A DNA stretch of 64,000 nt from Leptolyngbya subtilissima AS-A7 (GTDB lineage Bacteria; Cyanobacteriota; Cyanobacteriia; Phormidesmidales; Phormidesmidaceae), in the NCBI RefSeq assembly GCF_039962255.1, contig NZ_JAMPKY010000012.1, forward strand, positions 124,001-188,000. The letters run 5' to 3'. Positions within the stretch are counted from its first letter, which is position 1. Each line of letters starts with the position of its first letter. Below the pieces are notes generated by a model that saw only the letters and a list, made by a program, of their open reading frames with translations, did no database searches and was not told the DNA's origin. Positions 54,758 to 62,827 of this stretch are shown piece after piece. Made by a program: the position numbers and the translations under genes.

Positions 54758-56017
54758 ATGGCGAGAAGCCCCATGCGTATTGCCTACTTTACCGGTACCT
54801 ATCCTAGAGCCACAGACACGTTTATTCAGCGTGAGGTTGTAGGGCTTAGAGACTTGGGATTAGAAGTCTTCACCTTTGCGGTACGCCGCCCCGGAGATGA
54901 GAATATTGTAGGCCCTGAGCAAGCTGCGGAGCGATCGCAAACCCGTTACCTACTACCGTTCAACCTAGGTCTGCTGATCAAGGCCCATCTAACATTGCTG
55001 CTGGCTAATCCGAGCCGCTACTTCAGCAGCGTCAAGCTGGCTTGGGCCACGAGCCAGCCTGGGCTAAAGGGCTTTCTCTACCAGGTAATTTACTTTTTAG
55101 AGGCAGGCATCCTAGCTCACCTGATTACGACCCAAAATATTACCCATCTGCATAATCACATTGCTAGCTCTAGCTGCACGGTAGCGATGTTGGCCGCCGA
55201 ATTGGGTGGGTTTACCTTTAGCTTTACTATGCATGGCCCCCACATCTTTTTCGAGCCCTACCGATGGCGGGTGGATGAAAAGATTAAGCACGCTAAATTC
55301 GTGGCCTGTATTAGTCACTTCTGCCGTAGCCAAGGCATGATTTTTTCACGCCCTGATCAGTGGGACAAGCTGAAAATTGTGCACTGCGGGGTTGACCCCA
55401 GTTTGTTTGAAACGGTGACTCATCAAGGGATAGGCAAACGTCTGCTCTATGTGGGTAGATTAGCGGCTGAAAAAGGTTTGCCGGTTTTGCTAGAAGGGTT
55501 GACAGAGCTGATCAGCATTGAACCTGACGTGATTTTAACTGTCGTTGGTGACGGTGCCGATCGCCTGCTATTGGAGCAGCAGGTGAGCGACTTAGGGTTA
55601 CAGAACCACGTGCGCTTCTTAGGTTATCAATCTCAGTCGGCGGTAAGAGAGCATCTCAAGAACACTGACATATTTGTGCTGCCCAGCTTTGCTGAGGGCA
55701 TCCCCGTTGTGTTGATGGAAGCGATGGCGGCGGGCGTTGCGGTTGTTGCTACCCAGGTTGCTGGAGTGAGTGAACTAGTGCATTTAGGGGTAAATGGCTA
55801 CGTGGTACCGCCGGGCGATCGTCAAGCTCTGGCAGAATGCATTAGTTTTCTGATGAAGGATGCCGACACCCGAAATCGTCTAGGCGCTGCAGCTAGAACT
55901 AAGGTCGAGCAGGAGTTTAACGCTTTGACAGAAGTTGAGAAACTCTACAAACTCTTTGCTGGAGAAGCTTACCAGCCAGTAGCGTCGGTTGATGCGGACA
56001 CCAGCGTTGTTATCTAA
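54758..56017 (+). CDS. Family 4 glycosyltransferase
   Basis: The 419-residue protein has a GT-B fold. The N-terminal part is YFTGTYPRATDTFIQREVVGL and HLHNHIASSS; the C-terminal donor domain has LLYVGRLAAEKGLPVLLEGL, VVGDGADRLLLEQQV and the FAEGIPVVLMEAMAAG motif, which carries the conserved EX7E glutamates. It resembles WcaL/colanic-acid-type transferases. An alternative ATG at 54773 would drop five residues. The stop is 2 bp from the convergent lipoprotein gene. Confidence 0.9.
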   Translation: MARSPMRIAYFTGTYPRATDTFIQREVVGLRDLGLEVFTFAVRRPGDENIVGPEQAAERSQTRYLLPFNLGLLIKAHLTLLLANPSRYFSSVKLAWATSQPGLKGFLYQVIYFLEAGILAHLITTQNITHLHNHIASSSCTVAMLAAELGGFTFSFTMHGPHIFFEPYRWRVDEKIKHAKFVACISHFCRSQGMIFSRPDQWDKLKIVHCGVDPSLFETVTHQGIGKRLLYVGRLAAEKGLPVLLEGLTELISIEPDVILTVVGDGADRLLLEQQVSDLGLQNHVRFLGYQSQSAVREHLKNTDIFVLPSFAEGIPVVLMEAMAAGVAVVATQVAGVSELVHLGVNGYVVPPGDRQALAECISFLMKDADTRNRLGAAARTKVEQEFNALTEVEKLYKLFAGEAYQPVASVDADTSVVI

Positions 56018-56019
56018 AG

Positions 56020-56487
56020 TTAGCTTGGGTCAGCTGCCCCGTTGTCTGCTGCAGTTAAGACCGGGGTTGTTTGCCACTGAAGGGCATCGCTAGTCTGGTT
56101 GGGAACCGGCTCTAGCAGCAGCCACTGGTCTTTGGTCGCGCCCCGCTGCAGATAGACTTCAAAATCTCGGGTCTGGCTGCGTTGGGCACTGGTTAAGTTG
56201 CCCCCTCTGAGATGATAGGTACCAGCTACTTCTACTGTGGGCTGCCCAGCAATCTCAGACCAGTGGTGATCGGTAATGCGGATGCGACCCACCTCAGCAC
56301 GGTCGGTGGGAGCGGAGGAAAACTGCCGGTAAAGAACGGTTTGGGTTTGAGAAAGCTTTTGGGCGATCGCTCCTTCAACCACAGCCCTAGGCGGTTTGGG
56401 GTTAACTAGCCCGCACCCCAGCAGCGACAGGCAAAGCACACTAATTAGAACCCATCGGATTGGCCGCATCGATGCCATTGTCTCCAT
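56020..56487 (-). CDS. Small lipoprotein, unknown
   Basis: The 155-residue protein starts with a lipoprotein signal (WVLISVLCLSLLGCG, lipobox L-L-G-C). The mature part has two mixed strand regions: VGRIRITDHHWSEIAGQPTVEVAGTYHLRGG and SQTRDFEVYLQRGATKDQWLLLEPV. No family recognised with confidence. AGGAG lies nine bases before the ATG at 56487. The esterase gene is upstream on the same strand but its stop is 78 bp from this start only in the reverse order, so co-transcription is possible. Confidence 0.75.
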   Translation of the reverse strand: METMASMRPIRWVLISVLCLSLLGCGLVNPKPPRAVVEGAIAQKLSQTQTVLYRQFSSAPTDRAEVGRIRITDHHWSEIAGQPTVEVAGTYHLRGGNLTSAQRSQTRDFEVYLQRGATKDQWLLLEPVPNQTSDALQWQTTPVLTAADNGAADPS

Positions 56488-56564
56488 CGAGCATCTCTCC
56501 TTTAAAGCCGCTACCTTCAGGCTACTGCCTTACGTCCCCAGAAGAAATGGGTGGGGATGAAAGG

Positions 56565-57800
56565 CTAGGGGTTGGGACGCAGCGCCCAAGCCAAAAACCG
56601 CTCGGTGTAATACAGAGCAATTTGGTTGCTGGGGCCGCGAAACACGGCATCAAAGGAATGTTCGGCCCAAGGTAGGGCAATCCACGCCGTCACGTTACCG
56701 CTGGCTTGCAGTTTTTCGTACAGCTGCCGACCATAGCTAGGTTTCACCACATGGTCGCGCTGACCGTAGATTAATAGCGTTGGCGGTAGCCCCGGCTTGA
56801 CGGAGAATATCGGTGAGGCCTGCTGGTAAAGCGCGGGGAACTGCTTTGGGGAGCCACCCAAAAAAGTTTCTAAGACGGCGCGGGTATCAATGGGGTCGGG
56901 CACTGGTGGGTCGTAGTAGCCATCCGATAGATTGACTGGACCGTAGTAGTTAACCACCGCTTGAACGGGAAGTCCGTCAGGTGCAAAGGCGGCTAGCATG
57001 GCCAGATGGGCTCCAGCAGACCATCCCACCAGGGCAATGCGGTTGAGGTCAATGCCATAGTCTGGGGCGCGATCGCCCACCCATTCCAGAGCTGTTTGCA
57101 CATCCTCAAGCTGGGTTGGGAAGCGGTACTCAGGTGCGTGGCGATAGTCGATGGCCACGACCGTATAGCCCTGGGCCGCCATATAGGCGCTAAACCGGGT
57201 CGTTGCAGCGGGTTCTCCACGTTGCCAAGCGCCGCCGTAGATGGTGACGATGGCAGGGTGCAGATCCGGCTGAGTGGGAGATTGGGGCGACTGGTAAATG
57301 TCCAATGCCAAAGTGGCGCCGTCCGGGGTTAAGACGGTCTGGCGCTGTGACTCGATGGCAGGCTCTGGCAGCCCCTGAATTAAATCCCTCAGGATGAAGG
57401 GGCGCGATCGCAGCAAGGGCCGTACCTGAGCCGGAATTTGGCTGCTGTAGTTTGCTCCTAATGCCTTTTGCATTTGGGCTTCTGCCTGCTGCACCGTGGC
57501 AGGCAGTTGCAGCAGCGGCAGGCTACTTAGCACCAGGCCGGTAGCACTGAATCCTAAGGTTAGGAACCGCACAGAATTGCGCGATCGCCCCCGATCGCCT
57601 ACTTTCGCCCTCCGCAGCACCAAAGCCAGCGCCAGCAATATCCCCTGACCCAGCAACAGAAATGGGCTGACCTCTGGAGCCCCCACGCCTAAGGGCAACA
57701 GGGAGAAGGTTGGTGCGGGAACGACAATCCAGAGGCTTAGAAACAGGGCGATCGCGGCTAGAGCTGCGATCGCCCAATCGACCAGTTGCCAAACTACCAT
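56565..57800 (-). CDS. Alpha/beta hydrolase (esterase/lipase type) with N-terminal membrane region
   Basis: The 411-residue protein has three hydrophobic helices in its first ~110 residues, then an esterase domain of the BD-FAE/HSL type. The oxyanion motif is IYGGAWQRGEP (usually HGGxW, here Y replaces H). The nucleophile is in GWSAGAHLAML, the acid in IYGQRDHVVKP, and the His in WAEHSFDAVF. The catalytic domain may face either side of the membrane; orientation cannot be judged. Substrate unknown. Confidence 0.9.
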   Translation of the reverse strand: MVVWQLVDWAIAALAAIALFLSLWIVVPAPTFSLLPLGVGAPEVSPFLLLGQGILLALALVLRRAKVGDRGRSRNSVRFLTLGFSATGLVLSSLPLLQLPATVQQAEAQMQKALGANYSSQIPAQVRPLLRSRPFILRDLIQGLPEPAIESQRQTVLTPDGATLALDIYQSPQSPTQPDLHPAIVTIYGGAWQRGEPAATTRFSAYMAAQGYTVVAIDYRHAPEYRFPTQLEDVQTALEWVGDRAPDYGIDLNRIALVGWSAGAHLAMLAAFAPDGLPVQAVVNYYGPVNLSDGYYDPPVPDPIDTRAVLETFLGGSPKQFPALYQQASPIFSVKPGLPPTLLIYGQRDHVVKPSYGRQLYEKLQASGNVTAWIALPWAEHSFDAVFRGPSNQIALYYTERFLAWALRPNP

Positions 57801-57834
57801 GCAGGGGCTAGCCGTCCACTATGTTGCTTTGCCC

Positions 57835-58125
57835 CTAGATTCTAGGCCGCCCAACCAAAAGCCGATTCAGCAGCGCCAGAATCAGGGTAAAAATAGTGGC
57901 TCCGATGATCGACCAAATGATTGGGAACGACTGCCCACCAATTTGCAGAGCAAACAGCTCCGGCAAGCCCAGATTGCGAGCGATCAACACGCCCAAGTAC
58001 GACCCGATAAAACCCACCACAATCGAAGTTAGGCAGCCCCCGGCTGTATAGCCGGCCAGCGATTGGCCAATGCCGCCGCAGATGGCCGCCACAACCAATA
58101 AGACCAGTAGCTCAATGAGTCCCAT
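57835..58125 (-). CDS. GlsB/YeaQ/YmgE family membrane protein
   Basis: The 96-residue protein has three glycine-rich hydrophobic helices: VLLVVAAICGGIGQSLAGY, then GGCLTSIVVGFIGSYLGVLIAR and IIWSIIGATIFTLILALLNRLL. This is the pattern of the transglycosylase-associated (GlsB/YeaQ) family, stress-induced small membrane proteins of unclear role. The esterase gene is 34 bp downstream on the same strand. Confidence 0.88.
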   Translation of the reverse strand: MGLIELLVLLVVAAICGGIGQSLAGYTAGGCLTSIVVGFIGSYLGVLIARNLGLPELFALQIGGQSFPIIWSIIGATIFTLILALLNRLLVGRPRI

Positions 58126-58249
58126 CAGCCACCTCCAGCCTCAACAATCAGCAGCATAGTTGTGAGCTAGCCAAGCAGCACCTAGCACAAGACATAGCTT
58201 CTGAAAAATCTCACAGCAGAGCCGCTAATGACGTAGCTGCTTAACCTAA

Positions 58250-59293
58250 TTACTGCTTCAACGTTCGAGGATCTAGGGCATCGCGGAGACCATCGCCTAA
58301 CAGGTTGAATGCCAAAGACGTTACCACAATCAGAATGGCTGGAGGCCACACCAGCCAGGGCTGGAGAACGAGAATGGATGCATTGGTAGCCAGGGTAAGC
58401 ATATTGCCCCAGGAGGCGTCGGGCTGCTGAATACCTAAGCCAATAAAGCTCAGCACCGCCTCTGCCAAAATAAAGCCGGGAATCGCCAAGGTGGCGGCAA
58501 TAATGCCGTAGGTAGCGGTTTGGGGCAGAATGTGGCGAGTGATGATGTAGAGCGATCGCCCACCCATGACCCGGCTAGCCTGCACAAACTCCTGCTCTTT
58601 GATCGACAGCACCTGGCCGCGAATTACCCGTGCTAGCCCAGCCCAGCCCACCAGCGACGTAATTAGCACAATCAGCAAGAAGCGCTGGGTGCTGGAGATG
58701 CCCGCCGGCAGCACCGCCGCTAGGGCCACTAGCAGATAGATGCTGGGGATGGTCATCAACACCTCCACCAGGCGCATCAGCACGGCATCGACCGCGCCGC
58801 CAAAATACCCGGCCATGCCACCCACCAGCATGCCCAACGGGAAGGAGATGGCGATACCGATTAGCCCTACGCTGAGGCTAACCCGGCTGCCGTGGATCAG
58901 CCGACTGAATTGGTCACGGGCCTGCTCATCGGTGCCCAGCAGATTAATGCGGGCGGGGCCAGCGGTGTCAAACAAGGTCAGTCGTCCCTTATCATTGCGG
59001 TGAAAAATCCGCAGGGCAGAGGGCTGGGTGCGATCGACGACAATCTTGCGTTCCCCTGTGTTGATGTCTACTGGCCCTTGGGTGGTGGGGTAAACATGGG
59101 GAAAGAACCGCCCCGTTTCCCCGTCGCGCCAGTACACCTGGGTGGGTGGCAGCAGTGACCCATTGAGCTGAGACTCGTAGGGACTGTAGGGGGCAAAAAA
59201 GTCGGCCCCCAACGCCACGGCATATAGGGCGATCAGTAGGATCGCCCCGAGCTGGGCCAGACGATTCGTTCTAAGCTTGCGCCACCAGGTCAT
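58250..59293 (-). CDS. ABC transporter permease (OppC/DppC type)
   Basis: The 347-residue inner-membrane permease has an OppC-type N-terminus (LAQLGAILLIALYAVALGADFFAPYSPYE). An unusually long extracytoplasmic insertion of ~80 residues (45-125) follows, then the BPD_transp domain with GTDEQARDQFSRLIHGSRVSLSVG and the EAA motif GWAGLARVIRGQVLSIKEQEFVQAS. It would work with another permease, ATPases and a binding protein for oligopeptides or similar; none is adjacent. The HD protein gene lies 9 bp upstream on the same strand. Confidence 0.9.
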   Translation of the reverse strand: MTWWRKLRTNRLAQLGAILLIALYAVALGADFFAPYSPYESQLNGSLLPPTQVYWRDGETGRFFPHVYPTTQGPVDINTGERKIVVDRTQPSALRIFHRNDKGRLTLFDTAGPARINLLGTDEQARDQFSRLIHGSRVSLSVGLIGIAISFPLGMLVGGMAGYFGGAVDAVLMRLVEVLMTIPSIYLLVALAAVLPAGISSTQRFLLIVLITSLVGWAGLARVIRGQVLSIKEQEFVQASRVMGGRSLYIITRHILPQTATYGIIAATLAIPGFILAEAVLSFIGLGIQQPDASWGNMLTLATNASILVLQPWLVWPPAILIVVTSLAFNLLGDGLRDALDPRTLKQ

Positions 59294-59302
59294 AGACGGT
59301 TA

Positions 59303-60151
59303 TCAGGTGTGGATTACGGTTTGCTCGTTCTCCACCATAAACACATTTGAATAGAGGTTAGCAATTATTTGCTTACCTTCTTGGGTGAGCGACAGATAAC
59401 GCAGCCCATCCTGGATATAGGGATGCACCACATTCCAGTAAAACTTAGGGTAGTTAGCCCGTAGATCGCCGGGATGATCGTAGCTCAGGTACTTGTTCTG
59501 ACCCGTTTCCTCAAACTCGTAGTACAGCGCCCCAATTTTCTTTAGATAGCGGGGGTCGCTGAGCTGGCCGATTAGGTCGGCCGCCCGCACCAGACCAGGA
59601 AAGTGTTGGGTATCTTGGTGATCTTCTTCTTTGGGTACCGGAAAGCGGGTCAGCTCAATATTGCGCTTGATGGCGTCGGCCTCAATCACTGGGTTACCGC
59701 CAAAGCGTTCTTCAATGAATCGCTTGCCCCGATCGACGTGGTAGGGGGTAAGGGAGGCATCGGAGGCACCGGGCTGGAGCATGACCATTTCGTCACCCTG
59801 ACCTGTGGCGTAGAGGTGGTTGCGGTCTTGGTCACTGCGGCAAACTCCTTTTACGTAGCCAATGTCATGGCAGACGAGGGAAATGATGAAGTGCATCCAG
59901 TCTTTGCAGGTGACGCCGCCTTCGCGAATGTGCTTGCCCCGCAAAATCTCTTGTCCCACTAGGGCAACTAAAACGGTGTGCTCAACGTTGTGGTAAAGCG
60001 CGTCGCTGTTGGCGATGTTTTCGAGCGCCATGCTGCCCGCCCAGGCAATGATGTCTTCATAGTCGGGGTTTTGGCCGCCGTAGGTGCGGTGGTAGCCCAC
60101 CCGCAGCTTGTCGACAAAGTCACTGATAAGGATTTCGGTGGCGTTAAACAT
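59303..60151 (-). CDS. HD-domain metalloprotein, Npun_R2479 type
   Basis: The 282-residue protein belongs to a cyanobacterial HD-domain family. The metal ligands are in LYHNVEHTVLVAL (His) and ISLVCHDIGYVKG (HD), with later histidines in PGLVRAADLIGQLSDP and YLSYDHPGDLR. HD proteins are usually phosphohydrolases; the substrate of this family is unknown. ATG 60151 is used because the codon at 60157 is TTG. It precedes the ABC permease by 9 bp, so the two are probably co-transcribed. Confidence 0.87.
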   Translation of the reverse strand: MFNATEILISDFVDKLRVGYHRTYGGQNPDYEDIIAWAGSMALENIANSDALYHNVEHTVLVALVGQEILRGKHIREGGVTCKDWMHFIISLVCHDIGYVKGVCRSDQDRNHLYATGQGDEMVMLQPGASDASLTPYHVDRGKRFIEERFGGNPVIEADAIKRNIELTRFPVPKEEDHQDTQHFPGLVRAADLIGQLSDPRYLKKIGALYYEFEETGQNKYLSYDHPGDLRANYPKFYWNVVHPYIQDGLRYLSLTQEGKQIIANLYSNVFMVENEQTVIHT

Positions 60152-60484
60152 TCCCAAGACCTGCCTTGTTAAGAGTCGAGCCGTTGGCGTGAGAGAGCAG
60201 TGACGACGGGGTGAACAAAGCTCACGCAGTATATATCTATGCTATTAGACCAAACCTTCCCTATTCAGGTGTGTGATTCAAATCAGTAAAAATCATGAGC
60301 TTGGCCCCTGGAAACTGGTTGAGGAAGTAATTCCCTAGATATATCAAGCGATCCCAAGGCTACGAGGCATTAAGCCATCACGGAGAAATCAATATTTCGT
60401 AACCTATCTAGCCGCTAGCCAAAGGGCGCGACTGCGCAGAATCTCTATTCTTCTGCCCCTCTGGCGACCACAGCTGGTTCATCG
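60152..60484. other. Spacer upstream of the HD protein gene
   Basis: About 330 bp with no gene seen; it should contain the promoter of the HD-permease pair. No clear repeat or hairpin noted. Confidence 0.4.
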
Positions 60485-60769
60485 ATGAGCAGGGTTGATC
60501 ACACCTCATTACTAATGACCTCGATTGCGACCCTCACCGGGTTGGTGCAGGTCGCCCTGAAACTAGGAGCTGCGAGAGAAACCCGCAGCTCCACGACGCT
60601 CGCAGCGCTAGGAGCTTTACCACCTCTAACCCTGGTGATGCCGGGGTTGTTTACCTACATTGCCTGGATGAATAGAGCGATCGCAAAGTTCTTGAGCCGT
60701 TTTAGCAGTTCCCCTTTAGCTCCAGCCCGCCTGCTGGATCAAAAACTTCGACAAAGGAATATACCTTGA
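60485..60769 (+). CDS. Doubtful small hydrophobic protein
   Basis: A 94-codon frame (MSRVDHTSLLMTSIATLTGLVQ...) with two moderately hydrophobic segments and a basic end. There is no SD upstream and I recognise no family. It may be chance; it is listed only because it is one of the few open frames in this sparse stretch. Confidence 0.22.
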   Translation: MSRVDHTSLLMTSIATLTGLVQVALKLGAARETRSSTTLAALGALPPLTLVMPGLFTYIAWMNRAIAKFLSRFSSSPLAPARLLDQKLRQRNIP

Positions 60770-60780
60770 GCAAATAATCG

Positions 60781-60786
60781 TATAAT
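60781..60786 (+). promoter_or_regulatory. Likely -10 box of tRNA-Gly
   Basis: A perfect TATAAT 40 bp before the tRNA. No good -35 is seen at 17 bp. Confidence 0.45.
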
Positions 60787-60826
60787 GAAATTTCGCTAGC
60801 AACACTGCTTGCTCAGTGGCATCCTT

Positions 60827-60898
60827 GCGGGTGTAGTTCAGTGGTAGAACGTCAGCTTCCCAAGCTGAATGTCGTCGGTTCGAGTCCGATCACCCGCT
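60827..60898 (+). tRNA. tRNA-Gly (CCC anticodon)
   Basis: A complete 72-nt cloverleaf: acceptor GCGGGTG/CACCCGC, D arm with GTTCAGTGGTAGAAC, anticodon stem TCAGC/GCTGA with loop TTCCCAA, T arm TCGGTTCGAGTCCGA, discriminator T. Anticodon CCC reads GGG. No encoded CCA. Confidence 0.92.
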
Positions 60899-60964
60899 TT
60901 CTGCTATCGGTTTAAAGGACCTCTATTCATTCGGGAACTGTGTGGGTAAGGGCACAATTCGAAA

Positions 60965-61305
60965 AGATTTTGGGATGAATTAACTCGGCTTTGAGACTGC
61001 AAAAAACTTTTCCGCCAAGGTATTATCCTAACAACTGTCTCGATGGTCATACTCCCCATTATTGTAGCCTGCTATAAGTGTAACCTGGTACTCTCCACTG
61101 GCCTATTGAGGGCCTCAGTCAGAATAAAACAGCAACCCGGATAGAGCGAATTAGCGTTGCCCTAATGCCACCTCTAAAGTAGTCAGCACCAACTCAATGC
61201 GCATGTGCTCTGTCATCGACCATCCCACCGCCCGTTTAGAGAACAGGTCAAGAATGACCGCCAGCTACAGCCAATCGTCTAGAGGTAGGTTGTGTCAGCT
61301 GCTCA
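60965..61305 (-). pseudogene. Decayed IS3-family transposase (OrfB/rve domain) remnant
   Basis: Read on the minus strand, the DNA still encodes the DDE core of an IS3-type transposase, interrupted by stops. ADTTYL (about 61285-61300) corresponds to the first-Asp motif. A short indel follows, then DDWL-stop-LAVILDLFSKRAVGWSM (61264-61214), TEHMRIELVLTTLEVALGQR, stop, and GLLFYSD-stop-GPQ-stop-ASGEYQ with the second Asp. The end is DN-TLAEKFFAVSKPS with the Glu of the triad. At least six stops and one frame disruption make it nonfunctional. No terminal inverted repeats were identified. It lies ~65 bp beyond tRNA-Gly. Confidence 0.82.
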
Positions 61306-61394
61306 CGCCTCGTTTAGTTCAAGGGCTTTTAGATCTTCTGAACATTCGCCTTCGCTGTCGACTCTTTGGGAATGTTCACTTCTTTGGAGTAAGG

Positions 61395-62258
61395 TCATAG
61401 CCTCTTAGGGGGAACGGAGATGGTTCTGGTTGAATGGGTCGGCTCGGTTGTTTTTTGACCATCGGAAAACCGATAAGGGCCATCAAAGTTGCCGACAAAT
61501 ACCGTATGGGAAACCAAACTACCATTTCCCCACATGTGGAGCTGATAGGCCGGGGGTTCCATGACAAACTGGCTGACTGCATCGGGCTGTAGATCTAGGA
61601 AACCCTGATGAACCAGACTGGGCTGGGTGCTAGCGATAGTGCCAGCCCAGCGACAATACATCACCCGATGCAGGTGGCCACAGCTAACCCGCTCAACCTG
61701 GCTGTGTTGGGCAATCAAGGCGGCTAAAGCATCGCGGCCTTCTAACCTACGTCGATCCATCCAGGGAATGCCGGTTATAAACGGGGGGTGATGCATGAAG
61801 AGCAAGGTGGGGGTCTTAGGGGCTCTTATCAGTTGGGTCTCTAGCCACGCTAGCCGCTGAGCATCCAGTTTGCCCGACTTTTCCCCAGGCAGGGTGTTGT
61901 CTAGCATAATCAGGCGGATTGGATAATCGTCTACGACATAGCTCAGATGATCCATAGAGCTAGACAGATAGCGATGATCAGCAAATGCCTGCTGCAGGTT
62001 TGCCCCCTGATCATGGTTTCCAGGCATTAGATAAATTGGAGCGCGTAGGTTTGCCAGCAGCTCTCTCAACTGTTGATAGTCGGCCACAGTGCCCTGCTGG
62101 ACTAAATCGCCTGTAGCAACGACCAAATCAGGCTGGGGGTTCAGCTGGTTGAGATGGGCGATCGCAGCCTGCACCAGTGAGTTAGTATCCACAACGCCGT
62201 AGGCCAGTGCGCCTGCCGACTGCACATGCAAATCGCTAATTTGAGCAATCAGTGTCAT
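61395..62258 (-). CDS. Metallophosphoesterase / Icc-like phosphodiesterase
   Basis: The 287-residue protein is a calcineurin-type phosphoesterase of the CpdA/Icc class. Metal-binding motifs are ISDLHVQ (D-x-H), VVATGDLVQQG (GD), MPGNHDQG (GNHD), LFMHHPPF (H) and CGHLHRV (GHxH). Members cleave cyclic nucleotides or other phosphodiesters. The ATG at 62258 overlaps the stop of the PhnZ-like gene by 4 bp, so it is tightly tied to the phosphonate operon. In that context it could act on a cyclic phosphoribosyl intermediate, replacing PhnP; that is inference. Confidence 0.9.
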   Translation of the reverse strand: MTLIAQISDLHVQSAGALAYGVVDTNSLVQAAIAHLNQLNPQPDLVVATGDLVQQGTVADYQQLRELLANLRAPIYLMPGNHDQGANLQQAFADHRYLSSSMDHLSYVVDDYPIRLIMLDNTLPGEKSGKLDAQRLAWLETQLIRAPKTPTLLFMHHPPFITGIPWMDRRRLEGRDALAALIAQHSQVERVSCGHLHRVMYCRWAGTIASTQPSLVHQGFLDLQPDAVSQFVMEPPAYQLHMWGNGSLVSHTVFVGNFDGPYRFSDGQKTTEPTHSTRTISVPPKRL

Positions 62259-62815
62259 GGCGCATCCGCCGGTTGGCAGGCTTGCTGTAGGCAAGGTAGA
62301 AAATGCTCTAAGTCTGGGGTGTCTTGGTTAGGCACTTTCGCCAAATCATCCCAGCGGCGCAGTTGTACGGCCTGTTCTGCGTAGGGCTGCTGAATAAAGG
62401 CAGTGGCGGCAGCTGGGGAAAAAACACCACCCTGAAGCTCTAGACTACGTTTGGAAGTCACCGATAAAGAGTCCCAGTAAGCTTCATCTACGGCACAGAG
62501 GTAGCGTTTGGCGGCGACATGGAGCTGAATTGGCAGGGTTACCGCCGCTGGGAACAGCTGTTCTAAAACGGGGATCGCTCGCTGTTCATGGCGATCGTCA
62601 AGGCCGCGCAGTGCCGGATCATCCCCCAAGTGATGGATCAGGTGCCCTAGATCGTGGAACAGGCAGGCTGCAATCATCTCAGGAGATTGCTCAGCTTGTT
62701 CAGCCAAGGTGGCACACTGGAGGGCGTGTTCGAACTGGCTGACAGCTTCGCCACCGTATTGGGCTTGACCCCGTTGGCGATAGAGATCGAGCAGAGTCGC
62801 GAGATTATGGGGCAT
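62255..62815 (-). CDS. PhnZ-like HD-domain protein of phosphonate operons
   Basis: The 186-residue HD-domain protein has the di-iron HD pattern: His in FEHALQCATLAE, the HD in CLFHDLGHLIHHLG, and later His in QLHVAAKRYLC. The YGGEAVSQFEH segment has the Tyr and Glu that in PhnZ interact with the substrate, and the whole resembles the HD family found in phosphonate degradation operons. PhnZ itself oxidatively cleaves a hydroxylated aminoethylphosphonate. Here it is 12 bp after phnM and overlaps the phosphodiesterase gene. The substrate is not proven. Confidence 0.85.
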   Translation of the reverse strand: MPHNLATLLDLYRQRGQAQYGGEAVSQFEHALQCATLAEQAEQSPEMIAACLFHDLGHLIHHLGDDPALRGLDDRHEQRAIPVLEQLFPAAVTLPIQLHVAAKRYLCAVDEAYWDSLSVTSKRSLELQGGVFSPAAATAFIQQPYAEQAVQLRRWDDLAKVPNQDTPDLEHFLPCLQQACQPADAP

Positions 62816-62827
62816 AGGATTGAAAAA

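Noticed and set aside
61197-61400. 67-codon plus-strand frame
   Set aside because: It runs opposite to the IS3 transposase remnant and matches no protein.
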